From: Gnetum montanum
Lineage: Eukaryota > Streptophyta > Gnetopsida > Gnetales > Gnetaceae
DNA length: 64,000 nt
Direction of reading: 5' to 3'
NCBI GenBank assembly: GCA_015680685.1
Contig: MNCI01002249.1
Span: forward strand, 586,733-650,732
The stretch's first letter is position 1. Each line of letters starts with the position of its first letter. Below are positions 34,960 through 47,100 of the stretch, one piece after another. Position numbers and translations under genes: made by a program. Below the pieces are notes generated by a model. That model saw only the letters and a program-made list of their open reading frames with translations. It was not told the DNA's origin and made no database searches.

Positions 34960-37140
34960 TGAATGTCATCTATAGAAGAGAATTTACATTCTAAAGAATG
35001 TGAAGAACGTGAAGGACATGAAGGGATATCAGAATATCATTCATTAAAGAGAGATTTTCTTTAAAAAAAAAAAAGGCTATGGGGCATGATTACTATTAAA
35101 GAAAATTATTTTAATTCTAAAGGTAAGTATAGTAGCTTAGGAAGCAAATCATGGATTTGTCCTTATTACAACATAAATAGAAATAGTTCTATTACATGAG
35201 TTAGGAATCACTTACTTGGAATTGGAAAGAAAGAACAAATTGTGGTATATAAAATAATGTCAAAATTTGAAAGAGAAAACCTCATAAGGTAGTTCTAGTT
35301 TGAAAAGATGTATGTAAACAAAATAAAAAATATGCATGCAAATGCTAGTCATTCAATGTCAAACACTAGTATAAAAGAAATGTTTGATGGTTCAAATAGA
35401 AAAAATGTGGATGCAACAATAAGAAGACTTTTTTATGCTTGTGGCATGCCTTTTAAATTGTTAGATCTTCTTATTAGAAACAAGAGATACAAATGATAAA
35501 TTCTACTCCAAAAGGTTATGTTTCACGTAACTATCAAAAGATTAGGATAACTCCATTAAGTGAAGAAAAAGCTCAAATGGAAGCAAATTTAAGATACATA
35601 AAGGATAGTTGATCTACAACAGATGTATCCATTTTATTAGATGGATGAACAAATATTAGTAATAAACCACTTATTAACATTCTTGCATCATCTTCAAAAG
35701 GTATTATATTTATAAAGTTACATGACACCTCATGAATTGTTAAAAATGCTACATATTTAATGGAATTGTTTTGTGAGGCTATAATTATTGTGGATAGAGA
35801 TATCATTATGTAGATTATCATAGATAGTGTTTCAAATAATGTGTTGGAAAGAGAAATTATAGAAGATAAATTTTCAAGTATATTTTGAACTCCTGGTGCA
35901 ATACGTTGCTTGAATTTATTACTTAAGGACATTATTATAGGTGTTGAATGGTTATTACAAGTTATAACTAATGCAAAAAAAAAAATTTAGCAGTTTATCA
36001 TAAACCATTCATTATATCAAACTATTTATAAAAAGTATTCCTTCTTATAGTTATTGAAATGTATAGAAACCAGGTTGCTTCACAATTTATAATAGTTGAA
36101 TGTCTTTTTTAAGGTTAAATAGTCCCTTAGAGAAATGGTTATTTCAATTGAATGGGAAAAGTGGAAAATTTCTTCTAATACTAATTCAAGCTTTTGTGAA
36201 GAGACTGTTGATATTATTCTTGGAGGTAGGGAAAATTTATTTTGGAAACAAATTGAAGCACCTCTTAAAATTTTTACTCCCATCTATGAAATTTTGAGAC
36301 TTATAGTAATATTGCCTCTATGGGGGAAATATTAAAACAATCTATGGGTGAAATATTAAAACAATGGATTAGATGAGAGAAAATTTGCAACACATTTTAT
36401 ATGATGATTCTTTTCCATTTGATCAACACACTAAGGATTTAGTGTAGGAATGTAGTGAAAAGAGATGGAGAATGCTTCATTCAATTGGATTTCTGTTAAA
36501 TCCAAAATGGTTTCATAAAAACCATGGCAGGATGAAAGAGTTAATAAATGATAGAAAATTTACATTAATCATTGTTTTATAACCACAAAAGATCATGCAA
36601 AGATAAAAAAAGAATATGGCATTTACATTAAATTAGAAGGGGATTTTTCACATAATGATTGGACATATAATCATGAAACATTAGATGCTTTTACATTTTG
36701 AAATCAAAATGGAGCTCAAACTTCATTATTAAAAGAGACAACAATTCATGTTTTATCTTAAATAAGTTCTTTGTAAGGACTTGAAAACCCTTTTGTTTGA
36801 TTTATTATGATTAAATATTGGACAATTTTGTATGTATCAAAAGTGTTAACTAGAAAATTTTTATGGCATAGGTCTCTCTAGCATCTTCATGTGAAAGAAG
36901 TTGGAGTGAATATTCCTTTTTTCACTCCATAAAATGTAATAGACTTGGTACTGTAAAGGCTAAAGATTTAGTTTATGAACATTCAGTTATTATTATTTGA
37001 GTCTTCTTCAAATTACAGATTAGGTCCTTATCAAATGTGGGATTATGCAGGATGTATGGACAATGGAGATGACTAGCTTCCCATTGAAGTTTTACATTCT
37101 GAGAAAATGCTTGATAATGCTAAAAATAAAAGGCACTTTT
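34960..37140 (+). pseudogene. hAT-type transposase relic
   Basis: In shifting frames it shows a BED-finger-like start (SKSWICPYYNINRNSS...VRNHLLGIGKKEQ), an FYACGMPFKLL block near 35430-35465 and GYVSRNYQKIR near 35515. The central DUF659-like part follows (TTDVSILLDG.TNISNKPLINILASSSKG, IIDSVSNNVLE, TPGAIRCLNLLLKDI; 35610-35930). A VEWLLQVIT to SLREMVISIEWEKWK part precedes the C-terminal hATC dimerisation block (SLASSCERSWSEYSFFHSIKCNRLGT-like, about 36870-36960; quoted from two frames). Many stops and frameshifts make it inactive. Terminal inverted repeats could not be identified. Confidence 0.75.
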
Positions 37141-37366
37141 AAAAAGGTAATCATCAGATTGTTTTATGAAAATATGGTTTTTTTATTATCAAATAGTATA
37201 TAATATATGACTTGAAAATATTTTTTGATTTTTGTTAAAACTATTATCATTATTAAATAGCATGTTATGAAGTTGCTTTGTGATCTCTGCCATAAAGTTA
37301 TTCTTGTGATCTTTATTCATGTTGATAAATATATCTATGTATTTCATGTTCAAAAATTAACAGCAT

Positions 37367-37516
37367 TGTAAAAATATGTTATATAGCTTATTATGCAAAT
37401 TTCTCCATTGTATCATGGAACGCTGTGCATCTAATAAGATATGTAAAAATATGTTATATAGCTTATTATGCAAATTTCTCCATTGTATCATGGAACGCTG
37501 TGCATCTAATAAGATA
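37367..37516. repeat. Perfect 75-bp tandem duplication
   Basis: Bases 37367-37441 and 37442-37516 are identical (each starts TGTAAAAATATG and ends CTAATAAGATA). Perfect identity implies a recent event or an assembly duplication. No coding content. Confidence 0.9.
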
Positions 37517-37952
37517 TATAATTAAAATTTGATTGATATTTTTCTAATTTTTATGTTTTTAACACGTTTCTTATATGCAACCTTTCACTTTGCCGCCCCA
37601 TTTCCCGTTTCTGATAACTATTCATAAAGATAAATGTTTTTTTTTTTTTTTAATGAGTATTCATGCTTCAGCAAACAAGTTCAATTTTATTCAGTGTCTT
37701 CAGCCTTCAACCGCTAATAGCAAAACAGTGGTTACAAATTTGTTTTTGCCTTGGCCTACTTGCAGTTGCAGGCAGGTCCAGAACTTTCAAATTCATTCAT
37801 TGATATATTTTTGTTGAATTCCACACTAAGTAGGATCGGTAGTTACCGAATCAAATTGCTCTAAGCGCCTTAACCAGGAGTGTGCATTTCTGTTTACACT
37901 CACCTTGTACAACCCCTGAAGAAATGCCTCGTTACCATATGTAGTATCCATG

Positions 37953-39769
37953 TGTTGATGCGTAAATTTTGGACACGCGAACACCTGTGAAAACTCGTTT
38001 GAGGAGACTATCGCCTAGGGCGCCTCCCGTATGGGTACGGAAACCCGGGAATAGTCTCAGCTGGAAAGGGCAATGTGACAGAACAATAATAACAATATTT
38101 TAAATGGAATATCAAAATAAATCTTAGATTTAATTTAATATCTAAATACTTCAATTTAATTTAATATTTGGAACTTAAAATAGTTTGTGCAATTTGCAAA
38201 ATAAATAATTCAAAGTTAAATTTCATGTCCCGTTGTTGCTGATGCAAGCGGAGTGGCGAGCGGCAGGCAACGGGAGCAGCGATGCGGCAGCAGGCCAGAC
38301 AGACGGGCTGCGAAAATAGTTACGCGGCAAAGGCAGCACAACGTAAGCAACGGGAGCACAGAGGGTGGTGGCGAGCGCAGAGGCCACGTGCAGCAGTGCG
38401 GAGAATGCACAGCAGAAACAGCAACACACGCAATGCAGGAGTAACAGCCAAGGCAGCGCTGAAGTGGAAGGCACGGCAGCGGAGAGGCAGAAGGAAAACA
38501 ACGTGATGCGAGGTGGCAGCCTCCTCAGGGGACGAAGTAATTCTCCGGAGGTAGACAGAGAGACGTCGCGGTTTCTGGTGCGGCAAAGGAGGTGCAGGAT
38601 GCGCAGCGGCGGCGGTGAGGAAACCAGCGGCGGACGAACAGGTGGCAGGAAACAGCGGGTGGTGCGGCAGGGGAAGAGATAGCCACGCGGAGGCACGGTG
38701 TGGCAGTAGGTGTGACGTCAGGCTCGCAAGCGGGAGAGTCAGCTCGGCGGGCAGAGGGCGTCGGAAAAAACAGCGCGGTAAAAGGAGAAGGGAGGCCGGT
38801 GTGCAGTGGACGTGGAGACCACGATGTGGAGGCTGTGACCAGATCTAGCGCGTGACGGCGGCGGAACGGGATGGCAGAGCGGACGGAACAGAAATCCGCT
38901 GCAGGTGGCGGCGGATCTGCCAGAGCAGACAAAGAGAGATGGCGGGCGCACGGCAGGCGCGGACAGATTGTGCAGGGACGCGGGAGTAGAGAGGACGGTG
39001 ATGCTGCAGCGGCAGGTGCAGGTGGCGAAGCAGCAGCAGCGGGTGGCGCTACGCGGCAGACAGGGAACGTCAGCGAGAGCAGCGGCGGCACAGCAGAGAA
39101 ACGGCAGGCACGGTAGGGCAGAAACAGCGGCAGCAGCAAAGAGGAGCAGCGGCGGCAGCCAGAGATGACGCGGCGGCGGCAGCAGGAAAATAGAGGGAGC
39201 AGCGGGAACACGTGGAACAGGTTGTTCTGGCGCGGGTGGCGGCCGAAAACAGCAGGAGCGGCGAGAACAGAAGCGTCGGCAGAATTTCGTTGCAGCAGGC
39301 GTGGGGACGCGGGCGAACGGATGGTGACGAGGGTGGCGGAATGTGCAACGAAGGAGCTGCAGGCGGAGACGGCGATGCAGTGCAGCGGCAGATGGAGGTC
39401 GTCGACGAGAGCAGCGGTGGACAGGAACCAGCGGCTGCAGGCGTCAGCAACGGCAGCGTAGGAAGCAGGGACAGTAGTAACAGCGACGTGCAGAGGCAGC
39501 AGACAGAAATGGCGAAGGAGCTGCAGGCGGCAGCCGATCAGAGGGCTGCGCAGATAGCAGCCAACAGAACCTTCTCCCCTCCTCCTCCTTCCACAGCTCA
39601 TCTCCTGCCCATTTATAGCGGCTACCGGAGGAAGCAGGAAAACCTAACCCTAAGTTTATTTTATTTAATTTTATCTTTAAAATTTATTTTCTTTTTTAAT
39701 TTTAAATTTTAGAATTTTAAAGGTTCAACAAGGCCCCATGCCCAGCGTGGGTGAAAGTTGGCCTCAACA
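37953..39769 (-). mobile_element. GC-rich solo LTR (1,817 bp) in the last TNL exon
   Basis: Termini are TGTTGA and TCAACA, with a perfect 5-bp target duplication CCATG at 37948-37952 and 39770-39774. On the minus strand a TATA box (CTATAAAT) lies at 39611-39620, so the LTR is in the same orientation as the gene. The part from about 38230 to 39600 is very rich in G, C and CpG, with imperfect CAG/CGG-type triplets, in strong contrast to the AT-rich surroundings. Overlapping open frames on both strands there look like composition effects. There is no internal region or second LTR, so it is a solo LTR of a family otherwise unseen here. Confidence 0.9.
38004..38058. other. Strong hairpin near the end of the GC-rich LTR
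   Basis: GAGACTAT (38004-38011) pairs with ATAGTCTC (38051-38058). Inside are two smaller palindromes, CGCCTAGGGCG and CCGTATGGGTACGG. It sits about 50-100 bp from the 3' end of the LTR (U5 on the minus strand), so it would lie in the RNA leader. An RNA structure role is possible but unproven. Confidence 0.65.
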
Positions 39770-41370
39770 CCATGGTTAACCCACACTCTACAAGGACGTC
39801 CCTCATAGCCTCGGAATTTGTGATCCTGGAAAAGTCTTAGCTGCTAATAAGGGCAAATTTTGCAATTTCGTTGTATGCAAGGTTCTTAACCTGAAATCAC
39901 AGTTTATTCCAGGCAGAGTATCCAGGTCAAAAGAAATTTGTTTGTCGTCTATTAAAACGATTTCTTGTAGTTTTCTTGAATGGATCAGTTTGCCTTTGAT
40001 TGAGACGGAAATTGACATTTCATATAGAGTAGCCGGTACTTCTGTTCCTGCTTCCAAGTCAAGGTGAAGCCCGGGATATGCGAGGAAGCAGTGTTTGCTG
40101 CTGTTTCTTCTTGGGTGCTCCAGCAGTAATGCATGGTCATCCGTAAAGAGGCACCGTCTTCTCTTCCATGTCAATCCTGATTCTTCTTCCTGTTGCAAAC
40201 ATCCCCCAAGCGGTAAAATTTAGCTTAGCTATTCTATTCTGGTTGGGACAGAAGAAAGAAAAAAAGGGGGAAGAAAACAGAGGCTCAAACTTCTTAACCA
40301 TCACACGTTATTACAGAACGAATCAATGCTTACCGTAATAAGACTGTTGTAATGACGAGATACTTTGGTTATTTGGCAACCTGCAATGTCAAGGGCTGAG
40401 AATTCAGAAATGCAGAGGTGAGAAGGCAGTTCTGGGGAAAAGATGTTGCATATCTCTGGTGCCAGAATAATGTGGCATGCGTCAGAGTAATGCTCATTAC
40501 CATCACTAGAATAAAAGTCAGAGTTGCAATGTGTGAGCATGCCTGTCTTAAAATAATACGTGGTTTGAGATGATCGACTTTCCATGGATGAGCAATCAAT
40601 GTAAATGGCTGAAACAGAAGACAACACAACTCGTGCGTATGTCTTGTTCTCGAATCGGCCGCAAGGGAAATCTTTGGTGCTGCTGAGCAGATCTCTGGCC
40701 CCTTGTTCCATTACTGAAATCAATAGCGGGTTCTTTTTCATACTGAATATTCGATAGCTCCTTATTTTTGCATTTAATGACAAGTCTGGAATCGACGTAT
40801 CATCTGCAATCAATATCATTGGGAACAACACTTCGTCGTCGTCGAAAGAATGTTGAGGATACGTTGAATAATCTACTCTACTCTACCCCATTGATAGATA
40901 AATCATGAATATATAAATGAGAATTGCATAAATGCATATGTGCCTCGCAGTTCCTGTTCAGTGATTGCTTGAGAAAGTAACGGTTGATCAAACGCCACAT
41001 ATCAGTTAACTGATCAAGAAGGGCTTCCACGAGGCCAACAAAGAAATCAGGGCACAAAAATTCAGAGCAAAAGGGATCAGGGAATAACTGTTGGCAACTG
41101 TCGATACCAAGCATTTCCAAAAATTTGAAGCTGGCATTGCCGAATCTGCGGGGCATGCGTGTGAGACTTATACACCCTTCAATGCCTGTGAAATTTAAAT
41201 GCCCTTCAACGGTAAGCCATGCCAACCTAGGAGGGCCTGAAAGCCCAACAATACTCCTGAGGTTGACGCAACCATTTACTTTAAGATTTACAAGACTAAG
41301 CAATCTCTGGATGACTTCTCCGTTTCAGCAATTTTCCACTTCTAGATTTCTCAGCAGAAAAATAAATAAC

Positions 41371-43749
41371 CTGCTTTTTATAAGTATTGAATAATTAAAG
41401 ATCCATCATCTTACGGCAGTTTTAACACTACTCTAGTTATGGAGCATTAATGCTTCTAGGAAGCACTAGTGCCACTCCATTCAAAATTGTTGAGGTTCCT
41501 TGCCTAATCTATAAAATGTGATTTGCCTATGCCATCAAGGTGAATCAAATCAGATGCAAATAAGATCCAATTCAGTTGTAGCAATAGGAATAGGCAAAAA
41601 ATTCTTCAATAGGATCCAATTCAGTTTACAAAGCTTTTAAAATTCCACTGCTTTCTCTTCCAGCTGTTATGTCTTAGTTTTTACAATGAAAGTATTTTAT
41701 TTCTACGAAGTTATTTTTTGTCCATTCATAAAATTATATTTTGTTTTATCTAATGTTAACTAGCCAGATTATTGAATGGGCAATATAGAAATCCTTGTTA
41801 CTTTAATTTGTTTAACATTTGGTGTCACAGCGAGGTTTGTGATTTGTGCTTTACCGATTTTTAGAATTTCTTTTTGTAAACTAATATTGAAGAAATGGTA
41901 TCTCAGTAGAAAGCCATAGTTTCAGAAGTTCAAGAAATGGTGCCATCAATCGTTGTGGGAAGGCTATTTCAAGAGCATAATCGTAGTGGGCATAGGAGCC
42001 ATAGCCGCGTCATTTTGTGCAAAAAGTTAGTAAAATGGTCTTACCTTTTTTTCCCATGTTTTCGTAATTTTCCTTAAAAATACTTTTGCCCATCTTGATA
42101 TAGAAAACGTTGATTTTTTTGCCACATAAAACTAATAATGCAGCTTTTGTTTTTATTGTCATCATATTTGAAATTCTGTCAATGCTCTTATTCATTTGTT
42201 TCTAGGAGAGTTTCTTTTCGATGTCATCGTATTTAAAATTCGGTCAATGCTCTTATTCATTTGTTTCTGGAAGAGTTTCTTTTTTGTGCAAACATGGCTT
42301 TTCCAACCATGGCTCTATTAGTTGTTCTGTAACTCTTGTTAGAATTTAACATTTGTTAAAGATTTCGACATTTGTTAAAGATTTCGATTGATTAACAGCC
42401 TATATGATTGCTCATTTTGTGGGACATTGTAATATAACTATTTTTTATGGCATGTTGTCAATGGCATTATGCTGTGATTGGCCATGAACATATGTTGCAA
42501 TATGGAATACCGCATTTATGCTCTACTGGTTTTATGATAAATTTTAATGGCAACTTAGGGCCTACAGGCTGCCAGACTTTAATTTACAGTGGAATTTATG
42601 ATTCACCTCTACAGTTGCATATAGGGCAGAAAGTATTAGTGACCATTAACATTTCAAAGTTGATGAACAAAAGTAAGTTGATATTATTTTATGCATTATA
42701 TTATTTGATTTGGAAATATGTGGTGTGACTTAAGGGTAGCCATAGCATCTTAAGTCATATTCACATTTTCTTTGGAATAATAGCTAAAAAGGATTAATAC
42801 ATGAATTTATCACTCATATAAAGCATTTTTTTTATTAAATGTAAAGTATGAATATTTTTGTACATCAATTTGTTGCATTTACATGCTTTAGAAGTAGTCT
42901 TGTAATGCTATAATTACATGATAAATAAGGTTTTAGCAAAATGTAACTTAAGGATTATCTTGAACATGAAGATTATATTCTTATGCATTCCATGTTAATA
43001 GCATAAGGCATGAATATTTTTATATGTTATCATGCACATATGATGAATTACTATTGAGATTATTGGATAAATTTATGAATTGTAAAGATTATTCATGATA
43101 TTCTTGATGTTGTATTAAGAAAGACTTCAATATGGCTTTAGGGTAGCCACAACACCTTAAGTCATAACGATGTTTTTAAGATAATGGTGTCATTTAGAAA
43201 GTTGCAATTAGTTCATAATTTAATTGCTTAGCCCCACAAGGAGGTGGTTGTTCTTATGACCTACTTGGTATAAGATAGTGAATCTAAATTAAATGTTCCT
43301 ATGCCCATAGGTATGGATTATTTATTTTAGATTTACTAGTGTTATTAAGGAATTTGGCATGTAAATTCATGCATGGTGCAACCTCTACCCATAGGAAGGT
43401 TTGATTTTACATAGAAAGGCTAAATTTTTAAGGATCTTAAAATTTAGTGGGAGATAATTTCCTTGAAGGTTATAGTTGAGGAAATAAAGGAATCTAATGA
43501 ATCTCTAAAAGATAAAGAGAATTTGGTAATCTTCCAAGGATGATCCCTTTTCATTTTCATATGTCATGATTAGAGGAAACTTCACACTTTTATAGCTCAA
43601 GAATATATATATAATCAAACCTTTTAAATTGCCCAACAATGGGTCTATAAGACCAAAAAGCATCTTTGGAAATGTCAAATGAGCTAGAGAAGGGCATTGA
43701 TTACTATGAAACCTTCTCTAAAGATTATAGAGGGTTTTGTTTGGAATAA
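41371..43749. other. Non-genic stretch with diverged repeats
   Basis: No gene is recognised. The open stretch 42447-42728 (plus) has no known domain. Two related segments, AGGGTAGCCATAGCATCTTA near 42734 and AGGGTAGCCACAACACCTTA near 43140, suggest a diverged repeat about 405 bp apart. A 65-bp tandem duplication lies at 42157-42286. Confidence 0.45.
42157..42286. repeat. 65-bp imperfect tandem duplication
   Basis: Two units begin TGTCATCATATTTGAAATTC (42157) and TGTCATCGTATTTAAAATTC (42222) and differ at a handful of bases. The units share GTCAATGCTCTTATTCATTT. Confidence 0.8.
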
Positions 43750-44267
43750 TCATGGCTTTGGTGACTTATTTTCCTAATCTTGATGTCCTTTGGGGAATTG
43801 GGATTGTTCCCCCACCCCCTCTCTTTAGCTACAAATTATAAAGACCCCCACTGTGATCATAGAGTAGGGATCATAGACCTCCTAGGTGTATTGCTCATTC
43901 CACTTGGGATTAAAGCTCTCAATGATAGTCTTGGTCTTGACCCACTTCTGGTTGTACTTGGCAACACAATATGCATCAATGGCTCTCTTACCATCCTTAA
44001 TTTTCATGGGCAATAGGTTTTGGGCACTCAAAATCCCAACTTCCAAGATTCCAATTGAAGGCTTCCATAGCTGCTTAGCAGTGGGTCTAAGATCATTGCT
44101 ATACAAGGTGGACTCGTCAAGAACATGGTAACCACCATCAAGATAGGCCCTGAGATGGATCCTGCTAAGAGCCTTACCACTTGCATCCTTCTCCTTCTTG
44201 TCTTCTTCTTCTTAATTCACAGGCTCCTGATCAAACCTTCTCTCAAGCAGAGAAAGAAAAATAGTGG
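43750..44267 (-). pseudogene. MCTP (multiple C2 domain and transmembrane protein) fragment
   Basis: Minus-strand translation gives ALSRIHLRAYLDGGYHVLDE, SNDLRPTAKQLWKPSIGILE, VGILSAQNLLPMKIKDGKR, DAYCVAKYNQKWVKTKTIIE and SFNPKWNEQYT. This is the junction and start of a late C2 domain typical of plant MCTP/FTIP proteins, which tether ER to plasma membrane at plasmodesmata. Three stops interrupt it: after EPVN, after NEQYT (where family members have Trp, so TGG to TAG) and after ICS. Similarity fades near 43750. The fragment ends exactly at the LTR starting at 44268, so the 5' part of the gene was separated by that insertion. No transmembrane part is present. It is a pseudogene or a gene fragment. 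Confidence 0.85.
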
Positions 44268-45148
44268 TGATGAGTGACGAGGTACCCCTACACCCAACCA
44301 TATGAATCACAAGCATTCATGCACAATCTAGTCAAATTCTACAAATCTTAAGTTCTTAGGTACACTAGTTCCAAGACGTGAAATCTAGTCGTGACAATCA
44401 TTGTCTTCTTAACTATACTTGTGGAGATTAATTGCATGGTTAAGTATAATTGAGGCACATGATTTTTATTTTTTAATATTTTATTTTTCTACAATTAAAA
44501 ACAAGTTGAAACGTAATTTATAATCAATTTAACTTAATCTAATTGCTAATTATTAACTAACTATCTTATCATAAGTATACAATCCTACTTTCCATGCACA
44601 TCCTGAACATGTATAACGCTGCTGGGTTACCAAACATTAAGCATTGCTAGGTTACCAAGAGTCATATGCATGCTCAAAGTGGTTGTACTTATGTGCTTAA
44701 TTAACTTCTGTTTAATCGAACTAGCTTACTTAGCTTAATTACTTGAGAGCATTAAAGGAAATTTCATGAAACATTAAATGCATAAATAAAATATGTAAGC
44801 TAGCCAAGGTGCTACAATGTTTGATTAGAAGACTTGTCTTTATTTCTACACACATTGTTGTGCTTAGGTACAACTATGCTTAAATAAAGATCCATACAAT
44901 TAATGACTCCTACTATGGGCACTTTGGAAAATATTCTAACTATGGAGAAAACAAATTGCAAGAGCTTTGCTATGCTATGATAAAAACTATATGGAATCCA
45001 TGTGCCCAATCACTATATTTACAGGCTAGCATATACCTGCGATATTAGATAACTGACATTGCATCTTGGGGCCCAATATCATGTACCCAATATCAAGGCT
45101 TCAATATCACGTACTTGATATTGGAGCCAAGAAAAACACTATTTATCA
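44268..45148 (-). repeat. 3' LTR of element 1 (881 bp)
   Basis: In plus orientation it starts TGATGAG and ends TTATCA (TGATAA on the minus strand). U3 (about 45025-45148) is made of CCAATATCA/GATATTGGAGCC units. The TATA box is degraded to TGTAAATA near 45017-45024. U5 carries two TTGGTAACCTAGC-like units near 44630-44660. Confidence 0.88.
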
Positions 45149-47100
45149 TACCCCATGACTAAATGAAAACTCATTCTCAAGTGGACAAAAGGAGAAATAA
45201 GTTCCTTACAAACTATTGGGAAGATATGGGATTATTGACTGACATGCAAACTTGACTTAGATGGAACAGACAAATTCTAAGTGCCCGAATGTATGGATTT
45301 ATAATCTTCTACAAAACTGGATGTTCATGACAAGAGAAGTGAACACCCTGGACAAAACTGACATCCAACTCCTTTGGCAGCTAAAGAGTGACAGAGAAGA
45401 TCCAACGATCATAATAGTCCTCGTCACATGGTGCTGCTATGTCTTTCTTGATAGGACAATCCTGCTTCTAGTTCATGCTTCCCATTGCAATCACAACAAA
45501 ATCATGGATTAGTATACAATGTGTAATGTATAGCTTTTAAGTACCTTGTTTCATCAGCAATCACACTTGGCTAGGTTGTGATTATGGTGGATTGATTCTT
45601 TTAATAGTGTTAGCGGGAAGATTTAAAAATAGGATGAAATGATTAAGTGGTCCATTATTAATTTCTATAAATTTCAATGCAATGAAATGCTTGAAGAGGA
45701 TTTAAGAATTTACAATAGTAAAAAGAGAATTTTGCTGAAAAACATTGTGAAGATGTGCATAATTGGATGTCATTGATGAGGCATGCAAAAAGATTTGATT
45801 ATGAAAATATCTAAGGGTAAAGAACTTAACTAGTCCAACCAAAAGGTATGCAAGTGGATCCTCCCCAAAGCAGGCTCAAGCATTTTATTGTCCTTGCATA
45901 ACTTCAAACCCAGGAGTCAATGGGCCCCATGGATGATTAATGGTTATGAAAAGCTAAATACAAAAAATTGAAAGAAACTACCTAAGAATTTCGACACATT
46001 AAACCAAGACATTGAACAAGAACATGAAATAAGCAATGAGAGTGAGGCATGGAAAGCACAGATGGATGAGAGAGATAGAGGAATGGAGTTCCTAATTAAG
46101 GTCACATGAGGTCCCTTGTGAATTTTGTGGTTAAATGACCTGATAAAATCCATCTTTAGTTTAGACCAAAACCAACCACATTCAGTAAAATCACATTACC
46201 ATTCTAAGACCAGTCCATTCCCATGAGACACAAGAGTGCTCCCACAGAAAAACCACCATTCCTCTTTAAAGAAAAAAAGAGAAGTAGGAAGTGAGGAAGG
46301 ATCTTAGTTAGAGGGGAACTTCAAGCATGGGTAACATGTCTTTCTAGTTCCATAACCAATGCTTGTAGCCTATTTATTTTGTCTAAGGGGCATGCTTTGA
46401 ATTCCCATTGTTTTTTTCTTTAATGATGGAAACCACACCATGTAAAGACCTATTCACCTTCTTGTCACTAGTCAACACAAAATAGTAGGAAATCCATGAA
46501 AACACACATGCACCCAAGTAAGCAAAGAGACACAAAGAGTACTGAATTCCTTTGAAGTCATACCTTGTTCAAACCTTTGAATCCTTTCCAAATCTGAAAA
46601 CTACCAAAGTCACAAGTTCATTAAAGTTTGATTAATGAAAAAGAGACCTTACACTTCCAAAAGAAGGAAAACCATAGAGTTTGTGGATGCTTGGATGTTA
46701 TGAACTCATTTCCTATTTCATGAAAAAGAAACCATGTCCTAATCATTAGTAACAAAATTCAAAGCTAGAATCTAGACAACAACAATCAAATAACTAGATA
46801 GCACATGCCCACATCAATCAAACACACTATACCCAATTGGCAATATGACACATTATTATTAAAAAATAATTAGAAAATCACATCCAAATAAAGGAAAATA
46901 TATAAGAAAGTGTAAAATATTGAAGAAAAATAAAATGTACTAATTATGTTGTAAAACAAAAACTTTGGAAAATTAATAACATAAAAAAAAAAAGGTGTAA
47001 GATAAAGAAAGTGTAAAATAAAAAGTTGTAAGAGTAACAAGGTGTAAGATAAAAATGTGTAAAACAAAAAGATGAAAAATTGAGGAGCCACTTATATAGT
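45149..47100 (-). other. Noncoding 3' region of element 1
   Basis: The polypurine tract (AGTCATGGGGTA on the minus strand) adjoins the LTR. The shared blocks recur in reverse complement: CTTTGGGGAGGATCCACTTG at 45852-45870, the hydrophobic short frame at 45944-46153, a GCATGGTGTGGTTTCC block near 46430, and GGAAAGGATTCAAAGGTTTG near 46570. No env domain is recognised. Confidence 0.6.

Larger units (their letters stand above)
37826..41370 (-). pseudogene. 3' part of a TNL-type (TIR-NBS-LRR) resistance gene, split by a solo LTR
   Basis: On the minus strand the first visible exon (41370 to about 40880) encodes leucine-rich repeats: LRNLEVENC, RLLSLVNLKVNGCVNLRSI, GLSGPPRLAWLTVEG, GIEGCISLTRMP. 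An in-frame TGA lies after LEVENC. A frame change near 40880 leads into a 40850-40334 exon (SFDDDEVLFPMILIADD to HYNSLIT). A GTAAGC donor starts intron 40333-40190, then exon 40189-39891 (EEESGLTW to GINCDF), a 65-bp GT-AG intron (39890-39826) and the last exon 39825-39770. That exon is interrupted by the LTR and resumes at 37947, ending with TAG at 37826. The post-LRR part resembles the beta-rich C-terminal domain of TNL proteins. TIR and NB-ARC parts are not in the window. Known TNLs act as intracellular immune receptors. This copy is probably inactive. Confidence 0.75.

Noticed and set aside
38525-39601. 358-codon open frame on the minus strand and several overlapping frames on both strands
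   Set aside because: It lies inside the GC-rich solo LTR. Its composition is Ser/Pro/Ala/Arg/Cys low complexity, and open frames occur on both strands at once, as expected from GC-rich triplet-like DNA.
42447-42728. 93-codon plus-strand frame as a gene
   Set aside because: No recognisable domain, no splice context, and AT-rich surroundings with only repeat-like features.
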